DNA of 64,000 bases, from assembly GCA_016210045.1 (NCBI GenBank), contig JACQUX010000011.1:54512-118511 (forward strand), written 5' to 3'. The translations under genes and the position numbers were made by a program. Under the pieces are notes generated by a model. That model saw only the letters and a list, made by a program, of their open reading frames with translations. It ran no database searches and was not told where the DNA came from. This document shows positions 50,568 through 58,956 of the stretch, piece after piece (the stretch's first letter is position 1; every line of letters starts with the position of its first letter). This stretch comes from Deltaproteobacteria bacterium (lineage in GTDB: Bacteria; UBA10199; GCA-002796325; JACPFF01).

Positions 50568-52076
50568 ATGGCCTTGGAGATCAAACAGCAATTACGTCTC
50601 GCGCAACAACTCGTCATCACCCCCCAACTCCAGCAAGCTATTAAACTCCTCCAACTCTCCCGGATGGAACTCGAGGCCTTGGTCCAAACGGAACTGACGG
50701 AAAATCCGTTGCTCGAAGATAGTGAGCAAGAGGCCCCTGAAGAGGCCGCTCCCGAAGGCGATGGCGAGGAACGGACCGATCCGACCGACACCCCACCCGA
50801 GAACGACGCCAGTCAGAGCACCGAGGCCACGCGCGAGGAACAAGTTGCCGAAGTCGGCAAACAGGATGGCGAGTTGGTCGAGCCCCCCAACTTTGATTGG
50901 GAAAACTATCTCGGCAACTACAACGATCCATACCCCGCCGGCGAGGCCTCCGCGCCACCAGAGGCAAGCCAAACATTCGAGAACACCGTACACACCACCG
51001 AATCACTCCAAGAGCATCTGCTGTGGCAATTACAACTGTCGAATAGCTTCACAACCGCCGAACACGCAATCGCCGAAGAAATTATCGGCAACATCAACGA
51101 CGACGGCTATCTCGCATCCACGCTCGATGAGCTGGCGGCCAAGCTCGGAATCGGCCCCGATGCCGTCGAGGCCTGTCTCCAGAAGGTCCACCGCTTCGAC
51201 CCCGCCGGTGTCGGCGCGCGCGATCTGAAAGAATGTTTGACCCTTCAAGCCCGCCAACTCGGCGGCGAAGATGTCCCGCTCTTGTTGAAGGTCATCGACG
51301 CGCACTTGCCCGAATTGGAACGGCATCACTACTCGATGATCGCGAAGAAACTCGGCATCACCCCGGAACACGCGCGGACCCTCGCCCATGTCATCCACAA
51401 TATGGAACCGAAACCGGGCCGTCCGTACTTCAGCGACCAGGCCCAATACATCATTCCCGATGTCTATGTGTATAAGGTCGGGGAAGACTACGTCATCATG
51501 CTGAACGAAGATGGCCTGCCGAAACTCCAAGTCAGTCGTTTTTATCGACGCACGTTGATGGACGGCAGTGCGGTCGCGAATCAAACCAAAGAATACATGC
51601 AGTCGAAGCTGCGCGCAGCGATGTGGCTGATTAAGAGTATCCACCAACGCCAACAGACGCTGTACAAAGTGACCAAAAGCATTGTGAAGTTCCAACATGA
51701 ATTCTTCGACCGGGGCATCGAATATATGCGCCCGATGATCTTGCGCGATGTCGCCGAAGACGTCGGCGTCCATGAATCCACGGTCAGCCGCGTCACCACC
51801 AATAAATACGTGCATACGCCGCGCGGCATCTTCGAACTGAAGTTTTTCTTTAATAACGCGATCCACAAGAGTGAGGGCAACGACGTCGCCTCCGAAACCG
51901 TGAAGCAGAAGATCCAACAAATGATCCACGGTGAAAACCCGCTCCATCCATTGAGCGACCAACTCATCGCCCAACAATTGGCGCAGGAACGGATTCTGCT
52001 GGCGCGCCGAACCGTGGCAAAATACCGGGAGGCCCTCGGCATCTCTCCGTCTGCGCAACGACGACGGATGGAATGA
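50568..52076 (+). CDS. rpoN: RNA polymerase sigma-54 factor
   Basis: 502 residues. Region I (IKQQLRLAQQLVITPQLQQAIKLLQLSRMEL) binds activators; an acidic region II follows; the core-binding region and the DNA-binding helix-turn-helix (RDVAEDVGVHESTVSRVTTNKYV) lead to the RpoN box ARRTVAKYREALGI. It allows NtrC-type activators such as the one at 388-1797 to drive target genes. The order rpoN-hpf-hprK-PTS is typical of proteobacteria. Confidence 0.97.
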   Translation: MALEIKQQLRLAQQLVITPQLQQAIKLLQLSRMELEALVQTELTENPLLEDSEQEAPEEAAPEGDGEERTDPTDTPPENDASQSTEATREEQVAEVGKQDGELVEPPNFDWENYLGNYNDPYPAGEASAPPEASQTFENTVHTTESLQEHLLWQLQLSNSFTTAEHAIAEEIIGNINDDGYLASTLDELAAKLGIGPDAVEACLQKVHRFDPAGVGARDLKECLTLQARQLGGEDVPLLLKVIDAHLPELERHHYSMIAKKLGITPEHARTLAHVIHNMEPKPGRPYFSDQAQYIIPDVYVYKVGEDYVIMLNEDGLPKLQVSRFYRRTLMDGSAVANQTKEYMQSKLRAAMWLIKSIHQRQQTLYKVTKSIVKFQHEFFDRGIEYMRPMILRDVAEDVGVHESTVSRVTTNKYVHTPRGIFELKFFFNNAIHKSEGNDVASETVKQKIQQMIHGENPLHPLSDQLIAQQLAQERILLARRTVAKYREALGISPSAQRRRME

Positions 52077-52082
52077 TTCACC

Positions 52083-52152
52083 GTGCGTAAGTCGGATTGA
52101 CACCCCGCTCGGCTTGACTTAAGCACTTACGCACTCAAGCACTTAGACACTG
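52083..52152. repeat. Short direct/inverted repeat between rpoN and hpf
   Basis: AAGCACTTACGCACT and AAGCACTTAGACACT repeat in tandem; GTGCGTAAG (52083-52091) and CTTACGCAC (52126-52134) form a 9-bp inverted repeat. It may be a hairpin or one of the dispersed short repeats of this genome. Confidence 0.7.
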
Positions 52153-52170
52153 CCGTTATAAGGAGCGGAT

Positions 52171-52512
52171 ATGGAACCGACATTTACATTTCGGAACATT
52201 GCGGCCACCGACGCACTCCGCGCCCATGCCGCTGAAAAAATCGATCGGTTGGAAAAATATTGGCAACGCCCAGCGACCATTCATTTCATCTTAGCGGTCG
52301 AACATCTGGACCATCGGGCGGAGCTCACGATTACGGACGGCGGCGAACAGCTCGTCGGTCACGCCACCACGCCCGATATGTACGCGTCCATTGACCAAGC
52401 CGTCCGCAAGGTGGAGCACCAACTGCAACGGCGCAAGGATCGCAAAACCAATCGCAAAGGGCGACCCTCCATTCCCGAATTGAGTCTCACACCGGAAGAA
52501 TCATCCGAGTAG
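52171..52512 (+). CDS. hpf: Ribosome hibernation promoting factor, short form
   Basis: 113 residues of the HPF/RaiA/YfiA fold (FTFRNIAATDALRAHAAEKIDRLEKYW, DMYASIDQAVRKVEHQLQRRKDR). It would bind the 30S subunit and stabilise inactive ribosomes in slow growth. The start has an AAGGAGCGG site. The length fits the short, dimer-forming group rather than long HPF. It is encoded with rpoN and the PTS genes, as in other proteobacteria. Confidence 0.93.
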   Translation: MEPTFTFRNIAATDALRAHAAEKIDRLEKYWQRPATIHFILAVEHLDHRAELTITDGGEQLVGHATTPDMYASIDQAVRKVEHQLQRRKDRKTNRKGRPSIPELSLTPEESSE

Positions 52513-52555
52513 AACTGATTGCAACGCAGCGCGACCTCAGCTAGAAGCGGCCCTC

Positions 52556-53524
52556 ATGCTCGCGATTCCCGTTATCCAGCTCGCAAAAGACCGCGACCAC
52601 CAGATGCATCTCAAACTCCTGGCGGGCGAGCGGGGTCTGAGCAAAAAAATCACCATTCCACGCATTCAAAAACCGGGACTCGCGCTGACCGGCGACACGT
52701 CAGGCGTGCATGCGGGCCGCATCCAGGTATTGGGCGAATCGGAACTCACATATCTCAGCTCCCTCGACGCCGAGCCGCGGCAACAGGTCTTGACCGCGAT
52801 CTGTCACGTCGACGTCACCTGTTTCGTGATTACCTGTGGGGCCGCCACCCCGGTCCCGCTCAAGGAACTTTGCGATACGCACGATATCCCGCTCTTTCAG
52901 ACCCACTTGCTCACATCGACGTTCATTAATCGTGTTACGCGGTTCTTGGAAGATCATCTCACGGCCTCCACCTGCATTCACGGCGTCCTGATGGATGTCT
53001 TCGGAGTCGGGATGTTAGTGATCGGCAAGAGCGGAATCGGTAAGAGCGAAGTCGCGCTGGACCTGATCCTCCGCGGCCACCGGCTGGTCGCCGACGACAT
53101 TGTGAATATCAAGAAGCGCCCACCGGCCACGCTCTTCGGAATGGGTTCGGAGATCATTAAGTACCACATGGAAATCCGCGGCCTCGGCATCATTAATATT
53201 AAAGACCTCTTCGGCATCGCCGCCATCCGCGACCGCAAAGTCGTCGAGGTCGTCGTCGAATTGCAAGAATGGGATCCGCGCGCCGAGTACGACCGGCTCG
53301 GCACGGAGGAGCGGAAATATACCTTGCTCGACGTCCACCTCCCCTATATCCAGATCCCGGTGCGCCCCGGACGCAATATCACGACGATTATCGAAGTCGC
53401 GGCACGGAATCAGCTGTTGAAAGTCGGCGGCCACCACTCGGCGCGGGAATTTCAAGAGCAGCTCCATCGTCAGCTGATCTCGCAGCGAGAACCGCATAGC
53501 TCCGTCTGGGAGATCTTGGAATGA
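52556..53524 (+). CDS. hprK: HPr kinase/phosphorylase
   Basis: 322 residues. It phosphorylates and dephosphorylates HPr on a serine. The P-loop GKSGIGKSE is at 157-165; the catalytic histidine (IHGVLMDV) and the signature segment MEIRGLGIINIKDLFG follow the family. With an HPr that keeps the regulatory serine and no sugar permease nearby, this points to a regulatory phosphotransfer system. Overlaps the EIIA gene by 4 nt. Confidence 0.96.
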   Translation: MLAIPVIQLAKDRDHQMHLKLLAGERGLSKKITIPRIQKPGLALTGDTSGVHAGRIQVLGESELTYLSSLDAEPRQQVLTAICHVDVTCFVITCGAATPVPLKELCDTHDIPLFQTHLLTSTFINRVTRFLEDHLTASTCIHGVLMDVFGVGMLVIGKSGIGKSEVALDLILRGHRLVADDIVNIKKRPPATLFGMGSEIIKYHMEIRGLGIINIKDLFGIAAIRDRKVVEVVVELQEWDPRAEYDRLGTEERKYTLLDVHLPYIQIPVRPGRNITTIIEVAARNQLLKVGGHHSAREFQEQLHRQLISQREPHSSVWEILE

Positions 53525-53940
53525 CCAGCAAACTGATCGGGATTGTGGCCGTCGGACACGGCAATCTGACCACCGCCATGGTCGACGCGGTCCGCAAAAT
53601 CATGCCCGATGCGCAACAGATTACCAGTGTGGAAATCGATTCCAATGCCCCGGTCGAGGAAAATCGCAAAAAAATCGGCCGGGCCATCCAGGCCGTTGAC
53701 CAAGATGTCGGCGTCCTGCTGCTGACCGATATGTTCGGCGGCACGCCGTCGAATCTCTGCCTCTCTTTTCTCAAACCGAATCGGATCGAGGTCATTAGTG
53801 GCCTCAATCTGCCGATGTTGATCAAGCTGTTGGGCGGCATGCAGCAACAGCACTTCAACGAGGTCGTCACTTTTATTCAACGCTATGGGCAAAAAAACAT
53901 CGTTATCGCCAGCCACGTCCTCCAAGGCAAACTTGACTGA
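53521..53940 (+). CDS. PTS EIIA component, mannose family
   Basis: 139 residues with the phosphorylated histidine in GIVAVGHGNLTTAM (His13) and the GVLLLTDMFGGTPSN motif of EIIA-Man. No EIIB, EIIC or EIID gene follows, so it probably acts as a phosphate acceptor in regulation, not in sugar uptake. Starts in an ATGA overlap with hprK and overlaps the HPr gene at its end. Confidence 0.93.
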   Translation: MTSKLIGIVAVGHGNLTTAMVDAVRKIMPDAQQITSVEIDSNAPVEENRKKIGRAIQAVDQDVGVLLLTDMFGGTPSNLCLSFLKPNRIEVISGLNLPMLIKLLGGMQQQHFNEVVTFIQRYGQKNIVIASHVLQGKLD

Positions 53941-54214
53941 GGTCGGCCGGGTCGAACAATCGCTGCAGATCACCAACCAACTGGGGTTACACGCCCGTGC
54001 GGCCGCCAGCTTTGTGAAGATTGCGAATCGCTTTCGCTCCAGCATTACAGTGAAGAAAGACACGGTCGCGGTCAATGGGAAGAGCATCATGGGGGTCTTG
54101 ATGTTGGCGGCTCCGAAAGGGACGTTAATCACGTTGATCGCGGAGGGCCCCGACGCCGCCGCTGCCGCCGTGGCCCTCGCCCAACTGATCCACGATAAAT
54201 TTGGAGAAGAGTAA
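53885..54214 (+). CDS. ptsH: HPr phosphocarrier
   Basis: 109 residues from the ATG at 53885, with the active histidine in LGLHARAAASFVK (the usual proline after HAR is alanine) and the regulatory serine in NGKSIMGVLMLAAPKG. A TTG at 53933 with an AAGG site 5 nt upstream would give a more typical HPr length of about 93 and may be the true start; the longer form overlaps the EIIA gene by 56 nt. It takes phosphate from EI at His and from HprK at Ser. Confidence 0.9.
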   Translation: MGKKTSLSPATSSKANLTEVGRVEQSLQITNQLGLHARAAASFVKIANRFRSSITVKKDTVAVNGKSIMGVLMLAAPKGTLITLIAEGPDAAAAAVALAQLIHDKFGEE

Positions 54215-55984
54215 GTGGCCCGCAAGATCTTGACCCAAACCGCGGCCTCGCCCGGCATTGCGATTGGGCGCGTGCATTTGCTGGCCGGTCTCGCACCGAC
54301 CATTCCGCATTATTGGATTCCCCATGCAACCACCGCCAAAGAAATCCTGCGCTTCCAACGAGCCGTTACCCACGCCCAAGATGATCTGACGCGAATTCGC
54401 GACCGCCTCTGTCGCTTTCAGAGCCGCGATCAGCGTCAAATTCTGGAAATGCATCTCTTGCTGCTACAAGACGAAATGTTGGTGCAACACACCATCGACC
54501 TGATTCGCGATCGCGCCATCGGGGCGGAATGGGCGTTGGAAAAGACGCTCGATTACATCAACGCGGCGATGCTCGGCGCCACGGAGGCGTACTTACGCGA
54601 ACGCCGCGCCGATGTCGAACAAGTCGGGCTCCGGATCCTCCGTCATTTGCTCGGCATTGCCGATCGCACCATCAAGACCGTCCCCTACCCGGCCACGATC
54701 TTAATCGCGGCCGATCTCTCGCCGGCGGAAGTGGCGTCGTTGAACCGCGCACACATTAAAGGCCTGGCCACGGCCCGCGGCGGCAGGACCTCGCACACGG
54801 CGATCATTGCGCGGTCATTGGAGATCCCCGCGATTCTCGGACTCGATGCCGTCGTGCCACTGGCGCGCGAAGGAGAACTCGCGATCCTCGATGCCGACCG
54901 CGGGCGCTTGCTGTTGCAACCAACCCGCACGGAGATCGCACAATATCAGCGACGTCAACGACGTACCACGCACGGCAAACGCCTCTACCGCCGGGAGCGA
55001 GACCTCCCTGCGGAAACCCGCGACGGGGTCCGCGTCGGACTGGCCGCCAACATCGAGGTCGCCGATGAAATTGCTCACGCCCTCACGCAGGGCGCCGAAT
55101 CGATCGGACTGTTCCGCAGCGAATACCTTTTTCTGAATCGAGCCGACTCGCCGTCGGAAGAGGAACAGTTGGCGCAATATCGCTTGGCGTTGGAACAAGC
55201 CGCTCCCCGCCCGGTCACGATTCGCACCCTCGACATCGGCGGCGACAAGATCGCCGCGTTCACCGAATACGCCGTCGAGGCCAACCCCGCGCTCGGCTTG
55301 CGCGGCATCCGCTTCTGTCTTCGTGAACGCGCGTTATTCATGACCCAACTGCGCGCGCTGTACCGCGCCAGCATCTACGGACCGCTGCGCATCTTGGTGC
55401 CGATGATCAGCGATCTGGAAGAGTGGCGCGCCGTGACCGCCATCATCGCCGAGGTGCAACAAGCGCTCACGACCGCCCGCATCCCATTCGACGACCGCGT
55501 TCCACTCGGCATCATGGTGGAAGTCCCCGCGACCGTCATGCTGATCGACGACTTCGTGCGCCAAGTGCAATTTCTGAGTATCGGCACGAATGATTTAACC
55601 CAATACGCTCTGGCCGCGGATCGCGGCAATGAACACGTGAGCTATCTCTATCGCGCCATTCATCCGGCCATGCTGCGGATGATCCACCGCATCGTCACGG
55701 CCGCCCGCCGCTATGCCATTCCGGTGACGCTTTGCGGTGAAATGGCGGCCGACCCAATGGCCGTTCCCTTCCTCGTCGGTCTGGAAGTCGCCACGTTAAG
55801 TATGATGCCCGTCTCACTCCCGCCGGTGAAACACCTGATTCGCTCGCTGTCGCTCGTGGAACAAAAGGCCGCTGTCGCCCGCGCGCTGCAGGCCGGCACG
55901 GTCGCCGAAGTCGAGGCGATTCTTCGCACGGTCCGTGAACCCAAGCTCCTTACGATGGGCGACGAGGCACCCAAAACCGCTTGA
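54215..55984 (+). CDS. ptsI: PTS enzyme I (PEP:HPr phosphotransferase)
   Basis: 589 residues from a GTG immediately after the HPr stop. The phosphorylated histidine is His194 in [20 protein letters not shown]; the PEP-binding domain has [30 protein letters not shown] and the catalytic cysteine in [11 protein letters not shown]. It feeds phosphate to HPr. No permease gene lies in the cluster, supporting a regulatory role. Confidence 0.96.
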   Translation: MARKILTQTAASPGIAIGRVHLLAGLAPTIPHYWIPHATTAKEILRFQRAVTHAQDDLTRIRDRLCRFQSRDQRQILEMHLLLLQDEMLVQHTIDLIRDRAIGAEWALEKTLDYINAAMLGATEAYLRERRADVEQVGLRILRHLLGIADRTIKTVPYPATILIAADLSPAEVASLNRAHIKGLATARGGRTSHTAIIARSLEIPAILGLDAVVPLAREGELAILDADRGRLLLQPTRTEIAQYQRRQRRTTHGKRLYRRERDLPAETRDGVRVGLAANIEVADEIAHALTQGAESIGLFRSEYLFLNRADSPSEEEQLAQYRLALEQAAPRPVTIRTLDIGGDKIAAFTEYAVEANPALGLRGIRFCLRERALFMTQLRALYRASIYGPLRILVPMISDLEEWRAVTAIIAEVQQALTTARIPFDDRVPLGIMVEVPATVMLIDDFVRQVQFLSIGTNDLTQYALAADRGNEHVSYLYRAIHPAMLRMIHRIVTAARRYAIPVTLCGEMAADPMAVPFLVGLEVATLSMMPVSLPPVKHLIRSLSLVEQKAAVARALQAGTVAEVEAILRTVREPKLLTMGDEAPKTA

Positions 55985-56097
55985 CACGTCTCCGCGCCAA
56001 CGCTACGAACCCCGTCCACATGTGTGCTCGGGGTCGTACGCAGAAACACCACAAGCGGTCCGCACCGCGTAACACGAAAACCACTAAGGAGCGAGCC

Positions 56098-57267
56098 ATG
56101 AACAACCGCACGTATTTCTTCACCTCGGAATCCGTCACCGAAGGACATCCGGACAAAGTCGCCGACCAAATTTCCGATACCATCCTGGACTCGCTGCTGG
56201 CGCAAGACCAGAACTCGCGCGTCGCCTGCGAAACCATGGTCACCACCGGATTGGCACTGGTGGCCGGAGAAATCACCACCAATGCCACGGTGCACTACCC
56301 GGAACTGATCCGCAACACGATCAAGGAAATTGGCTACAATCATCACTCGATGGGATTCGATTGGGAAACCTGCGCAGTCCTGACTTCGTTCGATCGGCAA
56401 TCCGTCGATATCGCCCAAGGCGTCAACGAAGGCGAAGGGACCTACAAAGAACAGGGCGCTGGAGATCAGGGCCTGATGTTCGGCTATGCGAGCAACGAGA
56501 CCAAAGAACTAATGCCGCTGCCGATTGCGTTGGCACACCGCTTAGCCGAACGGCTGGCGAGCTGTCGCAAGCAAGGCACGCTCCCGTTTCTCCGTCCCGA
56601 TGGCAAGACGCAAGTGACCGTGCAATACGAAGGCTATCGACCCGTCCGAATCGATACCGTCGTCGTCTCGACCCAACACGCGCCGGACATCAGCCAAGAG
56701 GCGATTCAAGAAGGGGTCTTGGCGGAAGTGGTCAAACCGATCATCCCGGCAGAACTCTTGGATAAGAAAACCCGCTATTTTATTAACCCGACGGGACGCT
56801 TCGTCTTGGGCGGGCCCCACGCGGACTGCGGGCTCACCGGTCGCAAGATCATCGCCGACACCTACGGCGGCATGGGGAGCCACGGGGGCGGCGCATTCTC
56901 GGGAAAGGATCCGACAAAAGTCGATCGATCGGCGTCGTATATGGCGCGCTATATCGCCAAGAACGTTGTTGCCTCCGGGATCGTCGACCGCTGCGAGGTC
57001 CAAATCGCGTATGTCATCGGGTATTCCGAACCCATCTCGCTGTTGATCAACGGCTTCAAGACCGAACGCGTCGACGCGGGCAAGCTTGAAGCAGCGGTCC
57101 GCGAGATCTTCCCGTTGCGGCCGGCGGCCATTATCAAACACCTCGAGCTGCGTCGCCCCATCTATCGGAAGACAGCGGCGTACGGGCACTTCGGGCGCGA
57201 ACTGGCGGAATTCACCTGGGAGCGCACCGACCGGGCCGAGGCACTGCGTAAACTTTTGAATGCCTAA
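56098..57267 (+). CDS. metK: S-adenosylmethionine synthetase
   Basis: 389 residues from the ATG at 56098 (TAAGGAG site). It makes SAM from ATP and methionine. Signature segments: [33 protein letters not shown] and [21 protein letters not shown]. Its stop overlaps the next gene's start (ATGCCTAA), which couples it to the receiver-like protein. The 113-nt upstream gap to ptsI shows no riboswitch I can recognise. Confidence 0.97.
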   Translation: MNNRTYFFTSESVTEGHPDKVADQISDTILDSLLAQDQNSRVACETMVTTGLALVAGEITTNATVHYPELIRNTIKEIGYNHHSMGFDWETCAVLTSFDRQSVDIAQGVNEGEGTYKEQGAGDQGLMFGYASNETKELMPLPIALAHRLAERLASCRKQGTLPFLRPDGKTQVTVQYEGYRPVRIDTVVVSTQHAPDISQEAIQEGVLAEVVKPIIPAELLDKKTRYFINPTGRFVLGGPHADCGLTGRKIIADTYGGMGSHGGGAFSGKDPTKVDRSASYMARYIAKNVVASGIVDRCEVQIAYVIGYSEPISLLINGFKTERVDAGKLEAAVREIFPLRPAAIIKHLELRRPIYRKTAAYGHFGRELAEFTWERTDRAEALRKLLNA

Positions 57268-57874
57268 ACCTCGCAAATCCGCTGCGGACCGCCATTTGCG
57301 TTGTCTGTTAGTGGAAGACAATCCGGACCACGCGCAGTTAATTCATGAACGGCTGCATAAGAAACTGCCGCGGCTCGCGATCACCCGAGTGGAACTGATT
57401 CCGGAGGCCATAACCGCGCTGAAGACCGAACCGTTCGCGCTGGTGATTACCAGCCTCGAATTGGGGCATCAGTCGCTCGGCACGGCGCTCGCCACCCTTG
57501 TCCGGGCAGCCAAAACGGCTCCGGTCCTGGTCCTCTCCGGCAATACCCATCCTCAAACAGCCACGGAGGCCAAGAAACAGGGCAGCAGCGATTTTCACCT
57601 GAAGACGCGCGAGACGCTCGATCAACTCCCTGACATCGTCACCGCGCTGCTGCACCATCCGGCTCGGCGATCGGCACCAATAGCGACCGCAGCAGCAACG
57701 CCTTCACCGTCGCACCTCGCTCATGACACCGTCGACGGGCTCGTGCAAACGCTCAATCGCTGGCTCGACCGTCGGACCGCCCCCGCCCGGCAACACTTGC
57801 AATCGCTCCTGAACCAACTCCGCAAACTCCAACGCCATCTGGGAACCCCGCACCCCGATACAACGGCGCGTTGA
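57260..57874 (+). CDS. Receiver-like protein lacking the phosphoacceptor aspartate
   Basis: 204 residues. The N-terminal part follows the CheY fold: acidic pair in LLVEDNPDH, a Ser in VLVLSGN at the switch position and a Lys in FHLKTRE. The site normally holding the phosphorylated Asp reads LVITSLELG, with Ser65 in its place. Phosphorylation is therefore unlikely and it may be a constitutive adaptor. The C-terminal ~80 residues are helical and basic with no known output domain. It overlaps metK by 8 nt and precedes the RTX cluster. Confidence 0.75.
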   Translation: MPKPRKSAADRHLRCLLVEDNPDHAQLIHERLHKKLPRLAITRVELIPEAITALKTEPFALVITSLELGHQSLGTALATLVRAAKTAPVLVLSGNTHPQTATEAKKQGSSDFHLKTRETLDQLPDIVTALLHHPARRSAPIATAAATPSPSHLAHDTVDGLVQTLNRWLDRRTAPARQHLQSLLNQLRKLQRHLGTPHPDTTAR

Positions 57875-57918
57875 GGTCTCCCGGCTCCGATCACGACACG
57901 CGCGCACCCACGAGAAAG

Positions 57919-57935
57919 TTGGCAATCCTTTTGCT
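57919..57935 (+). promoter_or_regulatory. Sigma-54 promoter candidate
   Basis: TTGGCA-N6-TTGCT (57919-57935): the GG (57921-57922) and GC (57933-57934) pairs are 12 bp apart as required. Transcription would start near 57946, just before or within the first codons of the small gene that opens the RTX cluster. Confidence 0.6.
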
Positions 57936-57942
57936 CTTAGAA

Positions 57943-58194
57943 ATGCCCGATATGGTCTCACGTATCCACCATTCGCCGCCGGCGACGCCTCCTGGGCTCG
58001 GCTCGGCGGAGCAGCCAACGCCTCCAGCAGCGCGCGCTTCCAGCGACCTGTTGGAGCAATTCCGTGCGCAGGCGACGCTGCTGCAACGGTTGCAAGCCAC
58101 GGGACAGCTGGACGCGCCTGGGACCGAACTGCTCGGCTCCGTACAAGAGGCCATCACATTCCTGGATCAAGTCATTGGAGGACCACTGCCATGA
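57943..58194 (+). CDS. Small helical protein, first gene of the RTX cluster
   Basis: 83 residues (or 80 from the ATG at 57952, which would be preferred if the sigma-54 start near 57946 is real). A Pro/Ser-rich N-terminus is followed by two helices (SSDLLEQFRAQATLLQRLQA, TELLGSVQEAITFLDQVIGG). No signal peptide. The size and helical nature fit a chaperone or small structural subunit, but no family is recognised. The stop overlaps the next start (ATGA). Confidence 0.6.
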   Translation: MPDMVSRIHHSPPATPPGLGSAEQPTPPAARASSDLLEQFRAQATLLQRLQATGQLDAPGTELLGSVQEAITFLDQVIGGPLP

Positions 58195-58802
58195 GCACGC
58201 CCGAGAAAATTCGCGGCAAGTCGTCCGCCGTCTATCTCCCCCCAGCATCCGCTTCCGCAGCGGTATCGCCCGGCACCGTGCATCGACAGGGAGATACTTT
58301 CGATGTCGCCCACGACCCAGCACTCGCCCAGTTTCGCGCCAAGGCCGCCGGATCCGCCGCGGCCGAGGCCGTCAGTCCCATTGCGGAACTGACCGCCCAA
58401 CTCGACTTGCAAGGGGCTGCCCGTCAACGCGGCCGTAACCGGCAAATCCGCAATATCGCCAATGATTTTGCGGCGATCCGGCTCGAGGCCGAAGCAACGA
58501 AGGCGAATGTCACCTTCGAACCGCCCCATGTCCCGCGTTTCCGGGACTTGGTGGAAGTCGTCGAAGGCAATTTGAACAACCCGGCGGAACGGCAACGGCT
58601 CCTCAAGGAAGTGGCCGGCCATTATGTCGAACGCCGCGAGGAAATACTTAATGCCATCCAGGATGCCAAGGCCCAGCTGCAGGCCCCGAACGTGACGCAA
58701 GTGCGTGTGACGCAAGCGATCCTCGGCCGGCTCCAAGAGTCGTTGTTCGCCTGCGAGCGGGAAATGGAAGAGTTACGACAGTATGAAGTTCACCTTTCGT
58801 AG
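58191..58802 (+). CDS. Helical protein of the RTX cluster, unknown function
   Basis: 203 residues. A Ser/Ala/Pro-rich N-terminal ~45 residues without hydrophobic signal leads to a mostly helical remainder (AAEAVSPIAELTAQLDLQG, RQRLLKEVAGHYVERREEILNAIQDAKAQLQ, LQESLFACEREMEELRQYEV). GGAGGA site 10 nt upstream. Its style recalls secreted or scaffold proteins of needle-type machines, by impression only. Followed by a 154-bp gap, without a recognised promoter, before the first large RTX protein. Confidence 0.6.
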   Translation: MSTPEKIRGKSSAVYLPPASASAAVSPGTVHRQGDTFDVAHDPALAQFRAKAAGSAAAEAVSPIAELTAQLDLQGAARQRGRNRQIRNIANDFAAIRLEAEATKANVTFEPPHVPRFRDLVEVVEGNLNNPAERQRLLKEVAGHYVERREEILNAIQDAKAQLQAPNVTQVRVTQAILGRLQESLFACEREMEELRQYEVHLS

Positions 58803-58956
58803 CGGGACTGAGGACCCCAGACAGGCCAGGCTTGGCACCATGCCACCCTACGACCCGCAGCCCCGCTTAAAAAATTCCCTATAAATTATCAGCCAGATAG
58901 GCCGAACACCGCACCGCAATCCGTGGCAAAGTTCTTGCTCCATAGCGAAGTGACCT

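Noticed and set aside
55985..56097. SAM riboswitch upstream of metK
   Set aside because: The 113-nt leader shows none of the conserved SAM or SAH riboswitch cores that I know; it probably holds only the ribosome site.
58831..58846. Second sigma-54 promoter (TTGGCACC) before RTX protein 1
   Set aside because: There is no TTGC at the required distance; the sequence is a short TGGCA/TGCCA palindrome.
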